Source of the DNA: an uncultured Algibacter sp.
Lineage (GTDB): Bacteria; Bacteroidota; Bacteroidia; Flavobacteriales; Flavobacteriaceae
Direction of reading: 5' to 3'
Length of the DNA stretch: 64,000 nt
NCBI RefSeq assembly: GCF_947495925.1
Contig: NZ_CANMAU010000007.1
Location: 1 to 64,000, forward strand
Shown here: piece after piece, positions 27,694-39,283 of the stretch
Layout: each line of letters starts with the position of its first letter
Position numbering within the stretch: position 1 is the stretch's first letter
Translations under genes and position numbers: made by a program
Notes under the pieces: generated by a model
Databases searched by the model: none
The model's input: only the letters and a program-made list of their open reading frames with translations
What the model was told of the DNA's origin: nothing

Positions 27694-28501
27694 CTGTATA
27701 GTTTTTTATAGCATTTCTAACGCTTTTATATTTGCTTAAAAGTTCCGAAGCAACAGCTTCCGAAACCTCTATTTCATTCATAATCATTTTGGTGCCTCGA
27801 TCTACTAATTTATTGTTGCTTAGTTGCATGTCTACCATTTTGTTTCCTTTTACATGACCTAATTGAATCATCGTTGATGTGGTAATCATATTAAGTGTTA
27901 ATTTTTGAGCGGTACCAGCCTTCATGCGAGAACTACCTGTAACAAATTCTGGGCCTACAACGACTTCAATTGGAAATTGAGCTGTTTGGGATAGCGGACT
28001 ATTTTCATTACATACGATGCATCCTGTAGTAATATGGTTTTCATTACATTTTTGTAAGGCGGAAATAACATAAGGTGTTGTTCCAGAAGCCGCAATACCA
28101 ACAACCACATCATTTTGATGGATATTATAATCTTGCAGATCTTTCCATCCTTGAGTCGTAGAATCTTCTGCAAATTCAACCGCCTCTCTTATGGCGGAAT
28201 CGCCACCAGCAATTAGACCAATAACTAACTCATGAGATACCCCAAAAGTAGGAGGGCATTCTGAAGCATCAACGATTCCAAGTCTGCCACTAGTTCCTGC
28301 GCCTAAATAAAAAAGACGCCCTCCTATTTTTAATCTATCCACAATGTGATGCACTAGAGCTTCTATTTGCGGTAAAGCCCTTTCAACTGCATTAGGAACG
28401 GTTTTATCCTCGTTATTTATATTTTGAAGTAATTCCGAAACAGACATCCTTTCAAGATGATTGTAATTAGAATCTTGCTCGGTAGTTTTAGTGAAACTCA
28501 T
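27680..28501 (-). CDS. murQ: N-acetylmuramic acid 6-phosphate etherase
   Basis: A 273-residue SIS-domain enzyme that cleaves the lactyl ether of MurNAc-6-phosphate to GlcNAc-6-phosphate and D-lactate in cell-wall recycling. Signature GAGTSGRLGIVDASECPPTFG (about 66-86) and the second conserved block EFVTGSSRMKAGTAQKLTLNM (about 183-203). The catalytic glutamates lie in ASECPPTF and the following helix. Length is normal for the shorter MurQ forms. Followed by the DUF6095 gene; no MurP-type transporter is adjacent. Confidence 0.96.
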   Translation of the reverse strand: MSFTKTTEQDSNYNHLERMSVSELLQNINNEDKTVPNAVERALPQIEALVHHIVDRLKIGGRLFYLGAGTSGRLGIVDASECPPTFGVSHELVIGLIAGGDSAIREAVEFAEDSTTQGWKDLQDYNIHQNDVVVGIAASGTTPYVISALQKCNENHITTGCIVCNENSPLSQTAQFPIEVVVGPEFVTGSSRMKAGTAQKLTLNMITTSTMIQLGHVKGNKMVDMQLSNNKLVDRGTKMIMNEIEVSEAVASELLSKYKSVRNAIKNYTDGRS

Positions 28502-28691
28502 GCATCAAAAATACGTAAAAATTTGGTTTGCATTAGTGATAGAAACAACTTCATTTTTTGTGTTTTCTAAAATGTAACAGAGCAATAACTAATTGGTGAA
28601 TCTTAAATCTGATTACATGGAAACAGGCTGAGTACAAAAAAATATAGTCGATAGCACGACACTTAATAGAAACGGGAATACTAATACTATC

Positions 28692-29510
28692 CTATTTAAC
28701 AATATACCTTACTACATCTGTTTCTGTAACTCTAAAATAACCCAAAGGGAAATTATCTGGATTGGTTTGATTAATACAATTACCTCTTACAGTTGCTGGT
28801 TGAGTTTCAAAGGGATCACCACCATTTTCATCGGTTTGCTGTAATAAAATATTTAGAAAATCATACGATCGTTGACTAATTCCTGAGTTTGTAATGTGTA
28901 ATTCATCACCTGCTTTTATATCTTCTTCGGTATAGAATGCGAAAATTTCGTTTCCATCTGTAAATTCATCATCATACACCTCAAGACTAAGAATACTTTT
29001 ATTAACTATAAAAAATTCGAATAAATAAAAATTCTCTATACCTGCGGGGTCTGTGTAAAAGACTTTTATTTCAATTTCATCTCCTGTAAAACCTCCATCA
29101 TTTTTTTGTTCAATTCTATTAATTGGCACTACCGATTTCATGGTTTCTGTGCCTACGTAAGTTTCATTTTCATAAATGATAGTCAGATTGTATTCATCAC
29201 CTATTTTAGGTATGAAATTTGAATTATTATAAATCCCAGTATTACCATCTTCAATAAAACTATAAACGAAATTATTAGCATCAGTCACCGTAACCTGAGC
29301 ACCTGTAGCAGGAGGAACCCCATCATTAAAGTAAGGCGCAGAAAGCGTTAATTTAATTTGTTGAGATTTGCCGTCTGTACCTTTAGCCCATCTTAAAGAG
29401 GCATCAATAACTAGTTTTGGTTCAGCATTACTAAGATTTACATCGATAACATCCTCGCAAGATAAAATCAATAAGAGACCAAAAAATACTATGTGTTTAA
29501 ATTTTTTCAT
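28692..29510 (-). CDS. DUF4249 domain lipoprotein
   Basis: About 272 residues starting at the ATG at 29510 (MKKFKHIVFF). This start gives a proper lipoprotein signal (LLILSC); the longer frame to 29579 would overlap the receptor gene. DUF4249 proteins are exported beta-rich lipoproteins encoded directly after TonB-dependent receptors in Bacteroidota. Seen here are DASLRWAKGTDG and the cysteine-containing RGNCINQTNPDNFPLGYF near the C-terminus. The gene starts 4 bases after the receptor stop. The role, probably ligand binding or receptor accessory, is inferred. Confidence 0.9.
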   Translation of the reverse strand: MKKFKHIVFFGLLLILSCEDVIDVNLSNAEPKLVIDASLRWAKGTDGKSQQIKLTLSAPYFNDGVPPATGAQVTVTDANNFVYSFIEDGNTGIYNNSNFIPKIGDEYNLTIIYENETYVGTETMKSVVPINRIEQKNDGGFTGDEIEIKVFYTDPAGIENFYLFEFFIVNKSILSLEVYDDEFTDGNEIFAFYTEEDIKAGDELHITNSGISQRSYDFLNILLQQTDENGGDPFETQPATVRGNCINQTNPDNFPLGYFRVTETDVVRYIVK

Positions 29511-29514
29511 GTGC

Positions 29515-31890
29515 TTAAAGTTTGAAATTATAAGATACTGATGGTACAATTCCAAATATTGATAATCTCGTAGCTTCATTCATCCCTGTTTCCTGATTTT
29601 GACCAAAGGAAATGGAAGCCGCATTTCTCCTATTGTAAACGTTGTAAATTCCAAAAACCCAATAACTTTGCCAGCCTCTTTTTTTGTCTGGTTTTGGTGT
29701 GTAATTTAATGCAATATCTAACCGGTTATAAGAGGGTAGTCTATCTGCATTTCTATTACTATAGTTTGGTATATTTAAGCCGTTGTATTCATATTGGGCG
29801 TTTGGAAAAGTTACGGGTTGGCCTGTTTGAAAAAGGAAATTGGTGTTTAACCGCCATTTTTTATTAAAATCATAACTTCCTGTAAATGATATATCGTGTG
29901 TTTTATCAAAAGCAGATCTGTACCAGTTACCATTATTTATACCAGTTTCTATAGGTGTTCTACCTGGGGTTTGCTGTTCGGATTTAGATAATGTATAAGC
30001 GATCCAACCTTTAAATCGCCCTTCGTTTTTCCTTAACAACATTTCTAAACCATAAGATCTCGATCGCCCATTTAATATAACTTGTTCTATGGCATTATTT
30101 GCAATTAAATCGGCTCCATCAATATAATCTATTCTATTTTGAACCTTTTTGTAAAAACTTTCTAGTTCCAAAGAATAACGGTTATTATTAAAGTTTTTGA
30201 AATACCCAATAGCTACCTGATCGAGTAATTGGGGTTTTATATATTTACCGCTTGGTGTCCATATGTCCAAAGGGGTAGGTGAGTTTGTGTTTGATAACAG
30301 ATGTAAATACTGGCTCATTCTATTGTAACTTGCCTTTACTGAGCTCTCGGGATTTAATTGGTAGGCAACGGAAGCCCTTGGTTCTAAATTGGCAAAGCTT
30401 TCGATAATATCACTTCGTTTAAAAGTTTCAACCCCAATAGGAGATGCCTTTTCATATATTTGAAAATCTTCGTTGAAATTTACGGCTTGATTATTTTCAT
30501 AAACATTTAGCTCATCTTGACCTAGTCTGTGAAAAGTACTTAAGCGTAAACCATATGAAAGGGCTAACTTATCGGATAGGTTATGTTCAAAATCCAGATA
30601 AACAGCATTTTCAAAAGCATATTTGTCTATCAGTTTAAAAGGGTTAATTCCAGAAGTTGGAACGGTTGGATTAATTTCTCCAGGGTTAAACTTATAATAA
30701 ATACTGTTTAGACCGTATTGTAATTTTACTTTCTGACTTATGTAGTGTTTAAGATCATATTTTAAATTAAAATTTCTAATACCCGAAACCCAGTCAAATT
30801 CTACAAAATTCAGTTTTAAATCATAGTCATAGTCAGAATAGATAAGTGATAAATTGGCAAATAATTTATCAGAGAATAAATGGTTCCATCTAAAGTTCAA
30901 AACAGAATTTCCGTACGAGTTTTCAAAGCTATCTTGGATTCTAAATACGTCTCTTCCAAAATAGCCAGAAAGATAGATGTTGTTTTTATCATTCAATTTA
31001 TAACTAAGTTTGGTATTTAAGTCATAAAAATAAGCGATACTTGAAATATCAAAAAGAGGTAAAAACAAATGCGCATAACTTGATCTACCGCCCAAAAGAA
31101 AGGAGCCTTTTTCCTTTTTGATAGGACCTTCTAATAATAATCTACTTGAAACAAGACCAATACCCCCATTCATATGAAACTTGTTGCTGTTTCCTTCTTT
31201 TTGGTAGATATCCAGAACCGATGAAACGCGTCCGCCATATCGAGCGGGTATACCTCCTTTATAAAGCTTTAAATCTTTTATAGCATCTGGGTTAAAAACT
31301 GAAAAGAAACCGAAAAGGTGTGAAGAATTATAAATAGTAGCTTCATCTAATAAAATTAAATTCTGATCTGCGGCACCACCTCTTACGTTAAAACCAGAAG
31401 CGCCTTCGCCTGCAGTAGTTACGCCAGGAAGAAGCGTAATAGCTTTAATAATATCGGCTTCACCAAGAACAACTGGTATTTCTTTTATAGTGCTTGAACT
31501 AAGCCTATTTACACTCATTTGTGGTTTCTTAATGTTCAGCTTCTCAATATCTTCAGAGATTATAACAGCATCAAGATTTTCTAAAGCTTCAATCAGACTG
31601 AAGTTTTTAGACATATTCTTTGAGAGTGTAATTGTCTCAGAAATAGTCGTAAATCCCAGATAACTAATAACTATTTTATAAGTACCTTGAGGTAAAGTGA
31701 TGGAGTAAAACCCGTATTCATTGGTGGTAGCGCCTGCTTGTATTTCAGGAAATATAATATTAACACCAATAAGTGTTTCATTACTTTTTTCTTCTGTTAT
31801 CGTACCTCTTATAGTATATTTTTCTTGAGCATTTGCTGAAAATAGGCTGAAGCATAGTACAATAAGAAACCAGGAAAGATGGTTTTTCAT
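29515..31890 (-). CDS. TonB-dependent receptor with CarboxypepD_reg domain
   Basis: A 791-residue outer-membrane receptor. Signal peptide 1-21 (ending NAQ), carboxypeptidase-regulatory-like domain about 24-105 (IRGTITEEKSNETLIGVNI), plug domain about 125-235 (ADIIKAITLLPGVTTAGEGASGFNVRGGAADQN), then a 22-strand beta barrel to the C-terminus. This receptor type, followed by DUF4249, is not a SusC: no SusD gene is near. The substrate is unknown; iron complexes, vitamins or peptides are possible. Confidence 0.93.
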   Translation of the reverse strand: MKNHLSWFLIVLCFSLFSANAQEKYTIRGTITEEKSNETLIGVNIIFPEIQAGATTNEYGFYSITLPQGTYKIVISYLGFTTISETITLSKNMSKNFSLIEALENLDAVIISEDIEKLNIKKPQMSVNRLSSSTIKEIPVVLGEADIIKAITLLPGVTTAGEGASGFNVRGGAADQNLILLDEATIYNSSHLFGFFSVFNPDAIKDLKLYKGGIPARYGGRVSSVLDIYQKEGNSNKFHMNGGIGLVSSRLLLEGPIKKEKGSFLLGGRSSYAHLFLPLFDISSIAYFYDLNTKLSYKLNDKNNIYLSGYFGRDVFRIQDSFENSYGNSVLNFRWNHLFSDKLFANLSLIYSDYDYDLKLNFVEFDWVSGIRNFNLKYDLKHYISQKVKLQYGLNSIYYKFNPGEINPTVPTSGINPFKLIDKYAFENAVYLDFEHNLSDKLALSYGLRLSTFHRLGQDELNVYENNQAVNFNEDFQIYEKASPIGVETFKRSDIIESFANLEPRASVAYQLNPESSVKASYNRMSQYLHLLSNTNSPTPLDIWTPSGKYIKPQLLDQVAIGYFKNFNNNRYSLELESFYKKVQNRIDYIDGADLIANNAIEQVILNGRSRSYGLEMLLRKNEGRFKGWIAYTLSKSEQQTPGRTPIETGINNGNWYRSAFDKTHDISFTGSYDFNKKWRLNTNFLFQTGQPVTFPNAQYEYNGLNIPNYSNRNADRLPSYNRLDIALNYTPKPDKKRGWQSYWVFGIYNVYNRRNAASISFGQNQETGMNEATRLSIFGIVPSVSYNFKL

Positions 31891-31964
31891 TTATTTAAGG
31901 TTGTTTTTCTTTCGATTAAGATGCATGAGCATCTTAAAGCCATTTCAATTTTTTATAAAAGTAT

Positions 31965-31995
31965 AAAAAAAGCCCCCAATAAAGGAGGCTTTTGA
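31965..31995 (-). terminator. Terminator of icd
   Basis: Stem AAAAGCCcCC/GGaGGCTTTT with A/T runs at each side, located 30-60 bases downstream of the icd stop on the minus strand. Confidence 0.75.
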
Positions 31996-32023
31996 AATAT
32001 ACTTAATCTATAGAATGATTACA

Positions 32024-34246
<2,223 letters not shown>

Positions 34247-34447
34247 TTAAAGAATTATAAGGATGCTAAAAATAGGATTCCAAAGAAAGGCTTGAATTTT
34301 AGCGATGCGAATATACAAAATTACATGTTTATATAGCTTTAATACATATATGAAAATCTTTTAACAGAATAGATTTGTAATAATGATAAAAATGTAAAGG
34401 GAAGGTGAGAATAGTTTAAAAAATGGATGCAGAAGTTATAAAATAAC

Positions 34448-34495
34448 AAAAGCCATATCACTGTAGAAATTAATCCCCCTTGATATGGCTTTTTT
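34448..34495. terminator. Terminator-like hairpin in the icd-rplS spacer
   Basis: AAAAGCCATATCA (34448-34460) pairs with TGATATGGCTTTT (34481-34493), loop about 20 bases, followed by T. It has no gene obviously ending at it; it may be a relic of a lost gene or a terminator of an unseen transcript. Confidence 0.5.
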
Positions 34496-34624
34496 GAAAT
34501 AACGTAACGTGACCTATTCAGTATGTCTACCAAATGCATTTAAAATTTTCATTTAAACTTTCGGTTCAAGTGTTGTTATTTCAATGAAACATTTTTTTGA
34601 TTTTCAAAATGTATTGACCTATCA

Positions 34625-34753
34625 TTAAAATGTTCCGTTAATTGTTTTTCTTGATGCTATTAAACTTCTTTTCACTTGCGTGTCTAGTTTGTTAAAAGCA
34701 TTGCTTGTATTACTATATTCACTTTCGTTTATATGGTTTTTTAAGCTTTTCAT
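34625..34753 (-). other. Possible 42-residue ORF or gene remnant
   Basis: Within the 859-base spacer between icd and rplS there is a minus-strand frame from ATG at 34753 to TAA at 34625. The peptide starts MKSLKNHINESEYS and ends SRKTINGTF; it has a protein-like composition. The frame is also open a few codons upstream. It is too short for a safe call and has no partner gene. The rest of the spacer shows only the hairpin at 34448-34495. Confidence 0.2.
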
Positions 34754-35033
34754 TATATCGGTGAAGTCTATTTACATATACTATTCCCAAAATAATGTCA
34801 TGGTCTTTTTTTTTGTACACGCATACACGTGATTTAAATTAACCTCAAAAAACAATTTAGTTTAAAGAACGTTACTTTCTTCTAGGACATTATATAAATT
34901 CGCCATTTAAACGAAACCAACAAGAGTTGTTATTATTCCTTTAGCTAATATACGACCGGAGATTAAAAAAACAAATATTTCAAGTTTCTAGATATCAACT
35001 ATTTATGAACTATACTTATTAACTTTTGTTAAT

Positions 35034-35066
35034 AAAAAAAGCCTTGAGAAGTCTCAAGGCCTTTTA
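35034..35066 (-). terminator. Terminator of rplS
   Basis: Stem GCCTTGAG/CTCAAGGC with loop AAGT, flanked by A and T runs; it lies about 30 bases past the rplS stop. Confidence 0.88.
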
Positions 35067-35093
35067 AATACTGCGATTGCAGATGTATGTGTA

Positions 35094-35444
35094 TTAACGT
35101 CTACGTTCAGTAATTCTAGCTTTTTTACCAGTAAGACCTCTAAAGTAGTAAATTCTAGCTCTACGTACTTTACCACGTTTGTTAACTTCAATTTTTTGTA
35201 ATGCAGGTAAGTTTATCGGGAAGATACGCTCTACACCAATTGATCCTGACATTTTTCTAATCGTAAAAGTCTCTGAACTTCCAGATCCTCTTCTTTGAAT
35301 TACTGTTCCTCTAAAAAACTGAGTACGCGTTTTGTTACCCTCTTTAATTTCGTAGAAAACTGTAATAGTATCACCAGCAGCAAATTCTGGTAATTCTTTT
35401 CTTGTTACAAATTCGTCTTGTACAAATTTTACTAAAGATTCCAT
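35094..35444 (-). CDS. rplS: 50S ribosomal protein L19
   Basis: A 116-residue ribosomal protein at the 30S-50S interface. It has the L19 blocks FAAGDTITVFYEIKEGNKTRTQFFRGTVI, GVERIFPINLPALQKIEV and the basic C-terminus RRARIYYFRGLTGKKARI. In this genome it is separated from trmD, its usual neighbour, by a T9SS cargo gene and two AT-rich spacers. It carries its own terminator. Confidence 0.98.
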   Translation of the reverse strand: MESLVKFVQDEFVTRKELPEFAAGDTITVFYEIKEGNKTRTQFFRGTVIQRRGSGSSETFTIRKMSGSIGVERIFPINLPALQKIEVNKRGKVRRARIYYFRGLTGKKARITERRR

Positions 35445-35741
35445 ATCTTTAAATTTAATATTGATTGATTCAGAACAACATTCACGATTTTCGCCAGAGG
35501 TTAACCCGAAATTGGCTGCAAAAATAAGTATTAATTAACAACTACCAACTTTTTATTTCCTTTTTTTTGATGTTCTATTTTAGTCTAGTTTTGTCCATTA
35601 AACTCTCTGCTTTTGTCATTTCGGAATAGACAGGAATTTATATAGTACTCATTTTTTTTAAGAGGGCCTAAATCAAAGGAAGACAAAGGTGTGCCACTTC
35701 CTTCTAGCCTTAACATCGCCTTTAAATGATGTGAGTGTATG

Positions 35742-36320
35742 CTAATTCTTCCTGAATTTTAATGTGTGTCCGTTATCAAATTTTATAAGATATAATCCAG
35801 TATTTAGGTTTTGAATATCCAATTTTTCATTTTCCGATAAAGTTCCTTCTTTAATTTTAGCACCAAGAATGTTAGAAATGCTATATTTTTCCGTTTTTGT
35901 TAATCCTGAAATTTGAATAAAGTCAGTTGTAGGGTTGGGAAATAACCTGATATTTTTATTAGACAATTCAGCATCTGTAGCACTTAAAGTAGAAGAAGTT
36001 CCATCCCCAGAGAATACTCCTGCTGGATCACAGTCCTCTGGAGTCCAAGGAGAAAAACTTGATGCTGGTGGATTTGCAGTATCAGAATCATTATACATTC
36101 CTACTTGTGTTCCGTCTATTGGATTATGTTCCCATCTTGTACCTGTCCATTGAATGATAGAATCACCATCTGTATATGAAGGCTTTCCGTTGACATCTGA
36201 AGATAGTGTGTAAACTCCGTCAACAAAGGATGCACAAGAGCCTGTTATTGTTACAGTTTGAGCACTAAGATTGATGAAAGAAAAAAATAAGATTGTGGGT
36301 AATAAGTAAATTTGATTCAT
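35742..36320 (-). CDS. Secreted protein with T9SS type A sorting domain
   Basis: A 192-residue exported protein. Signal peptide 1-20 (FINLSAQ). A short N-terminal domain with CASFVDGVYTLSSDVNGKPSY and IIQWTGTRWEHNP carries a few cysteines. The C-terminal ~70 residues form a type IX secretion sorting domain (LFPNPTTDFIQISGL ... NLNTGLYLIKF). The protein is thus delivered to the cell surface or medium by the T9SS. The function of the N-terminal domain is unknown. It is inserted between trmD and rplS in the same direction but with about 300- and 530-base flanks, so it is probably independently transcribed. Confidence 0.88.
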   Translation of the reverse strand: MNQIYLLPTILFFSFINLSAQTVTITGSCASFVDGVYTLSSDVNGKPSYTDGDSIIQWTGTRWEHNPIDGTQVGMYNDSDTANPPASSFSPWTPEDCDPAGVFSGDGTSSTLSATDAELSNKNIRLFPNPTTDFIQISGLTKTEKYSISNILGAKIKEGTLSENEKLDIQNLNTGLYLIKFDNGHTLKFRKN

Positions 36321-36847
36321 ATGTTTAATATCTGGTTGTTTATAATTGGGGATTAATAATAGCTAAAAATTTTAACTATATTATGTAGCCCTTTTATGTC
36401 ACAAATTTAGTAAAAAAATGAATATAAAATACTATTAGGTAGGACTTTCGCATATAATTTTATGATTTTTAGTTGGTGATTTTAAACTCACATCATCATC
36501 ATTAGGCGTAAAGCTATAAATGCATTTCTTATTGTATTTTAAATCCGATTATTTTGACTATAGCCTATAAGAATGAAATAAAACAGTAGTATAAAAAGGT
36601 TTTTTTATAGGTTATCTAGCCTAGAGCATTATTTGTGTTTCATATACCATAAATAAATCTTGATAAGTTAATTTATTAACTTTCGCTATCTTGTAACAAT
36701 AATTGATTTTAAATTAAAAAAAAGAAAAACAGTTTTTCAGTATACTTCTTTCTAAGATTATTTATATGTTTTTAATAAGTCTTAGTTTAATTAGAATTAA
36801 TTAGAAAGAAGTATAGTTAAAAGGCAGCTGAGTTATTAGTAATTAAA
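36321..36847. other. 527-base spacer between trmD and the T9SS cargo gene
   Basis: AT-rich, without a coding frame. Its one notable feature is the long inverted repeat at 36741-36815 (listed separately), close to the trmD 3' end. Confidence 0.5.
36741..36815. repeat. Inverted repeat with 14-bp perfect arms
   Basis: TATACTTCTTTCTA (36741-36754) and TAGAAAGAAGTATA (36802-36815) are exact reverse complements around 47 bases. Inside, CTAAGATTATT and AATAAGTCTTAG continue the pairing with one bulge. It could fold as a long hairpin after trmD, or be the remains of a small mobile element. Confidence 0.7.
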
Positions 36848-37525
36848 CTAATCCTCAAATAAATCAGGTCTACGTTCTTGAGTTCTCAAATAAGCTTGTT
36901 CCTCGCGCCACTTTTCAATTTCAGGAAGATTACCACTAAATAATAATTCTGGTACTTTCCAGCCTTTGTATTCTCTAGGTTTAGTATAGATAGGTGGTGC
37001 TAATAAATTATCTTGAAAAGAATCGGTTAGGGCAGAGGTTTCATTACCTAAAACCCCTGGTATTAATCTAATTACAGCGTCGCATAATACAGCGGCACCT
37101 AATTCGCCACCAGAAAGTACATAATCACCAATTGAAATTTCACGAGTTATAAAATGATCTCTCACACGTTGGTCTACACCTTTATAATGTCCGCACAAAA
37201 TGATTATATTTTCTTTTAATGACAACTGATTTGCAATCCCTTGATTTAAGGTGTCACCGTCGGGTGTCATGTAAATCACCTCATCATAGTCACGGGCTTC
37301 CTTTAATTTAGTAATGCATTTGTCAATAGGTTCAACCATCATCACCATACCTGCTCCACCACCAAATTGCGTATCATCAATAGATTTGTAATTATCTGTC
37401 GTATAATCACGTAGGTTATGAAAATGAACTTCTACTAAATTTGCTTCAATAGCACGTTTTAAAATAGAGGCTTCAAATGGACTCTTTAGAAGTTCTGGTA
37501 GTACGGTAATAATATCTATACGCAT
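36848..37525 (-). CDS. trmD: tRNA (guanine-N1)-methyltransferase, position 37
   Basis: A 225-residue SPOUT-class enzyme methylating G37 of tRNAs with SAM to prevent +1 frameshifting. Trefoil-knot motifs [12 protein letters not shown] (about 110-121) and [12 protein letters not shown] (about 129-140) are intact, and the N-terminal [12 protein letters not shown] is canonical. A -7-like TATCTTTG lies at 37545-37552 on the minus strand, about 20 bases before the start. Confidence 0.97.
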   Translation of the reverse strand: MRIDIITVLPELLKSPFEASILKRAIEANLVEVHFHNLRDYTTDNYKSIDDTQFGGGAGMVMMVEPIDKCITKLKEARDYDEVIYMTPDGDTLNQGIANQLSLKENIIILCGHYKGVDQRVRDHFITREISIGDYVLSGGELGAAVLCDAVIRLIPGVLGNETSALTDSFQDNLLAPPIYTKPREYKGWKVPELLFSGNLPEIEKWREEQAYLRTQERRPDLFED

Positions 37526-37604
37526 AATATGATTTTAATGAGCGCAAAGATAAATGAATTGTTTGGGAAGTTTATTCTAGAATTTTTATACACTTCATTA
37601 GGAT

Positions 37605-37637
37605 AAAAAAAAAGGGCATTTTTAAATACCCTTTTTT
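37605..37637 (-). terminator. Terminator of the DUF1254/DUF1214 gene
   Basis: AAAAAGGGcATTT/AAATaCCCTTTTT hairpin with long A/T flanks, 10-40 bases after the stop at 37646. Confidence 0.75.
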
Positions 37638-37645
37638 AACTTTTA

Positions 37646-39193
37646 TTACTGTATCTCTTCGGCATCAGAAGGGTACCATTCTCCCACAAACCAAGGTTCT
37701 AATGGTCCATATAGTCTAAAAATGGTGTTCCAACCTTTACCAGGAATGGTTTGAATCCAATTTTTCTCAAAACCACTTGGAGCTTCTGGGCCAATGTAAA
37801 TATCCCAACTACCATCTTTATTTTGAACTAGTCCATCTTTATTATTATCAATACCAGGGAATTGTTGGTCGGTTTGTAACATAGAACGCGTTTGATTGTC
37901 ATAAATGGTAAATGACCAGAAATCTTTCATAGGCGGGTTAGCTGGCACGTGAAACTTGTATGTTTTACTACCATTAAAAGTATTGCCATTTTTGTCGGAA
38001 TAGGCAATGGCATATTGTGAGCCTTTTCCAATAATTTTCATGGACATTGCAGGCGTAATTCCTGTGGCATAGAAATGAAAAGCACTACGGGCATCTAATA
38101 ATCTAACGCCTTCATGTTCAAATAAATAACTTTTATAGGCAAGTGGATTTAACCATTGTGTATTTGGAAACTTGAACAGGTATTCACTTCTTGGTTTAGC
38201 CATTTGAGTTCTTACAATAGCACTACCAATTTTAGACGCTTCTTTTAATAAGCGCTGCATCCTTTCATCAGGATTGAAATCCTCTCCCTTTTTTATCCCT
38301 ATTGCTGCTAGACTACCTAATATTTCTGCGTTCTCTCCGATTGCTGGTTCCGATTGTATAACATCATTTATTTCATCATAAATTCTTTCATCCATTTGAT
38401 GAATGGTATTAAATGTTTTGCCAGAGACATTAATAAAATTCATTTTTGGCGGGTTGTTTTTTTGAGACAGAGGGTATATTTTGAATGTGTTTTTTGTAGC
38501 TAAAACTGCAGGTTGAGGGTCTCCGTCTTTTTGAAAGCCCCTCCAGATAACCCAATGGCCATAGGTGTTAGCTTTCGATACAAAATAACCTTGAGGGACA
38601 TCGCCTTTGTAGTTTGGTGGAAGAATGAGGAATTTACCTCCTTTAGAACGATCTGGTCCTAGTCTCCCAAAATCAGCCACATATTTGAAGTAATGATCAT
38701 CGATAATTCCAAGGACATCTGGCGGCGTTTCTATTACCATAGGTTCATCACCAAGCTCTAGCCACGAGGTCATATAAACAGATGTGGTATTTGCCGTTAA
38801 GAATAATGCTTTAGAATCCATTAGTTCTTCAAAAATTAGGGCAGTCGAGTTCGCTGGCCCAAAAGATAAAATTCCTTTTTTCATGGCTTCCATGGAAGCG
38901 ATCTGAATTCCTTTAGTATAGGCATCAACGGCATTGATTAAATCGAGGTAATCATACACTTTTTCTGCTGTTTCAGGTTCCGGGACTCCATCAAAAAAAC
39001 TAAGCTCTCCAAGCTGTTCAGAGTTAATTTTGTTTGGACTTTTAATACCATCGGGTATCTCCGTTGTCATTTTCATGCTTTTAATAACAACAGGGTTTTT
39101 AGTTTCCACCTGACTATTAGATGTCTTTTCGTTACAACTAGAAAAAAATAATCCTACTAGAAGTAAACTAATTAAAGAAGTTTTGTTATACAT
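37646..39193 (-). CDS. DUF1254/DUF1214 domain lipoprotein
   Basis: A 515-residue exported protein with a lipoprotein signal (LFFSSC, Cys20). DUF1254 lies in the N-terminal half (MTSWLELGDEPMVIETPPDVLGIIDDHYFKYVADFGRLG) and DUF1214 in the C-terminal half (WSFTIYDNQTRSMLQTDQQFPGIDN, IYIGPEAP). Members occur in many bacteria as periplasmic proteins of unknown activity. Single gene. Confidence 0.92.
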   Translation of the reverse strand: MYNKTSLISLLLVGLFFSSCNEKTSNSQVETKNPVVIKSMKMTTEIPDGIKSPNKINSEQLGELSFFDGVPEPETAEKVYDYLDLINAVDAYTKGIQIASMEAMKKGILSFGPANSTALIFEELMDSKALFLTANTTSVYMTSWLELGDEPMVIETPPDVLGIIDDHYFKYVADFGRLGPDRSKGGKFLILPPNYKGDVPQGYFVSKANTYGHWVIWRGFQKDGDPQPAVLATKNTFKIYPLSQKNNPPKMNFINVSGKTFNTIHQMDERIYDEINDVIQSEPAIGENAEILGSLAAIGIKKGEDFNPDERMQRLLKEASKIGSAIVRTQMAKPRSEYLFKFPNTQWLNPLAYKSYLFEHEGVRLLDARSAFHFYATGITPAMSMKIIGKGSQYAIAYSDKNGNTFNGSKTYKFHVPANPPMKDFWSFTIYDNQTRSMLQTDQQFPGIDNNKDGLVQNKDGSWDIYIGPEAPSGFEKNWIQTIPGKGWNTIFRLYGPLEPWFVGEWYPSDAEEIQ

Positions 39194-39283
39194 TCTTTTT
39201 ACGTTTTTGTGAATTAATAGTGTTGTTTTTTATTTAAAAAAGATTAGAATAAATATGGTATTTAAAATAAGTTTTAATTTTAA

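Noticed and set aside
34339-34539. 66-residue minus-strand ORF
   Set aside because: It spans the hairpin at 34448-34495 and has low-complexity hydrophobic content; no supporting evidence.
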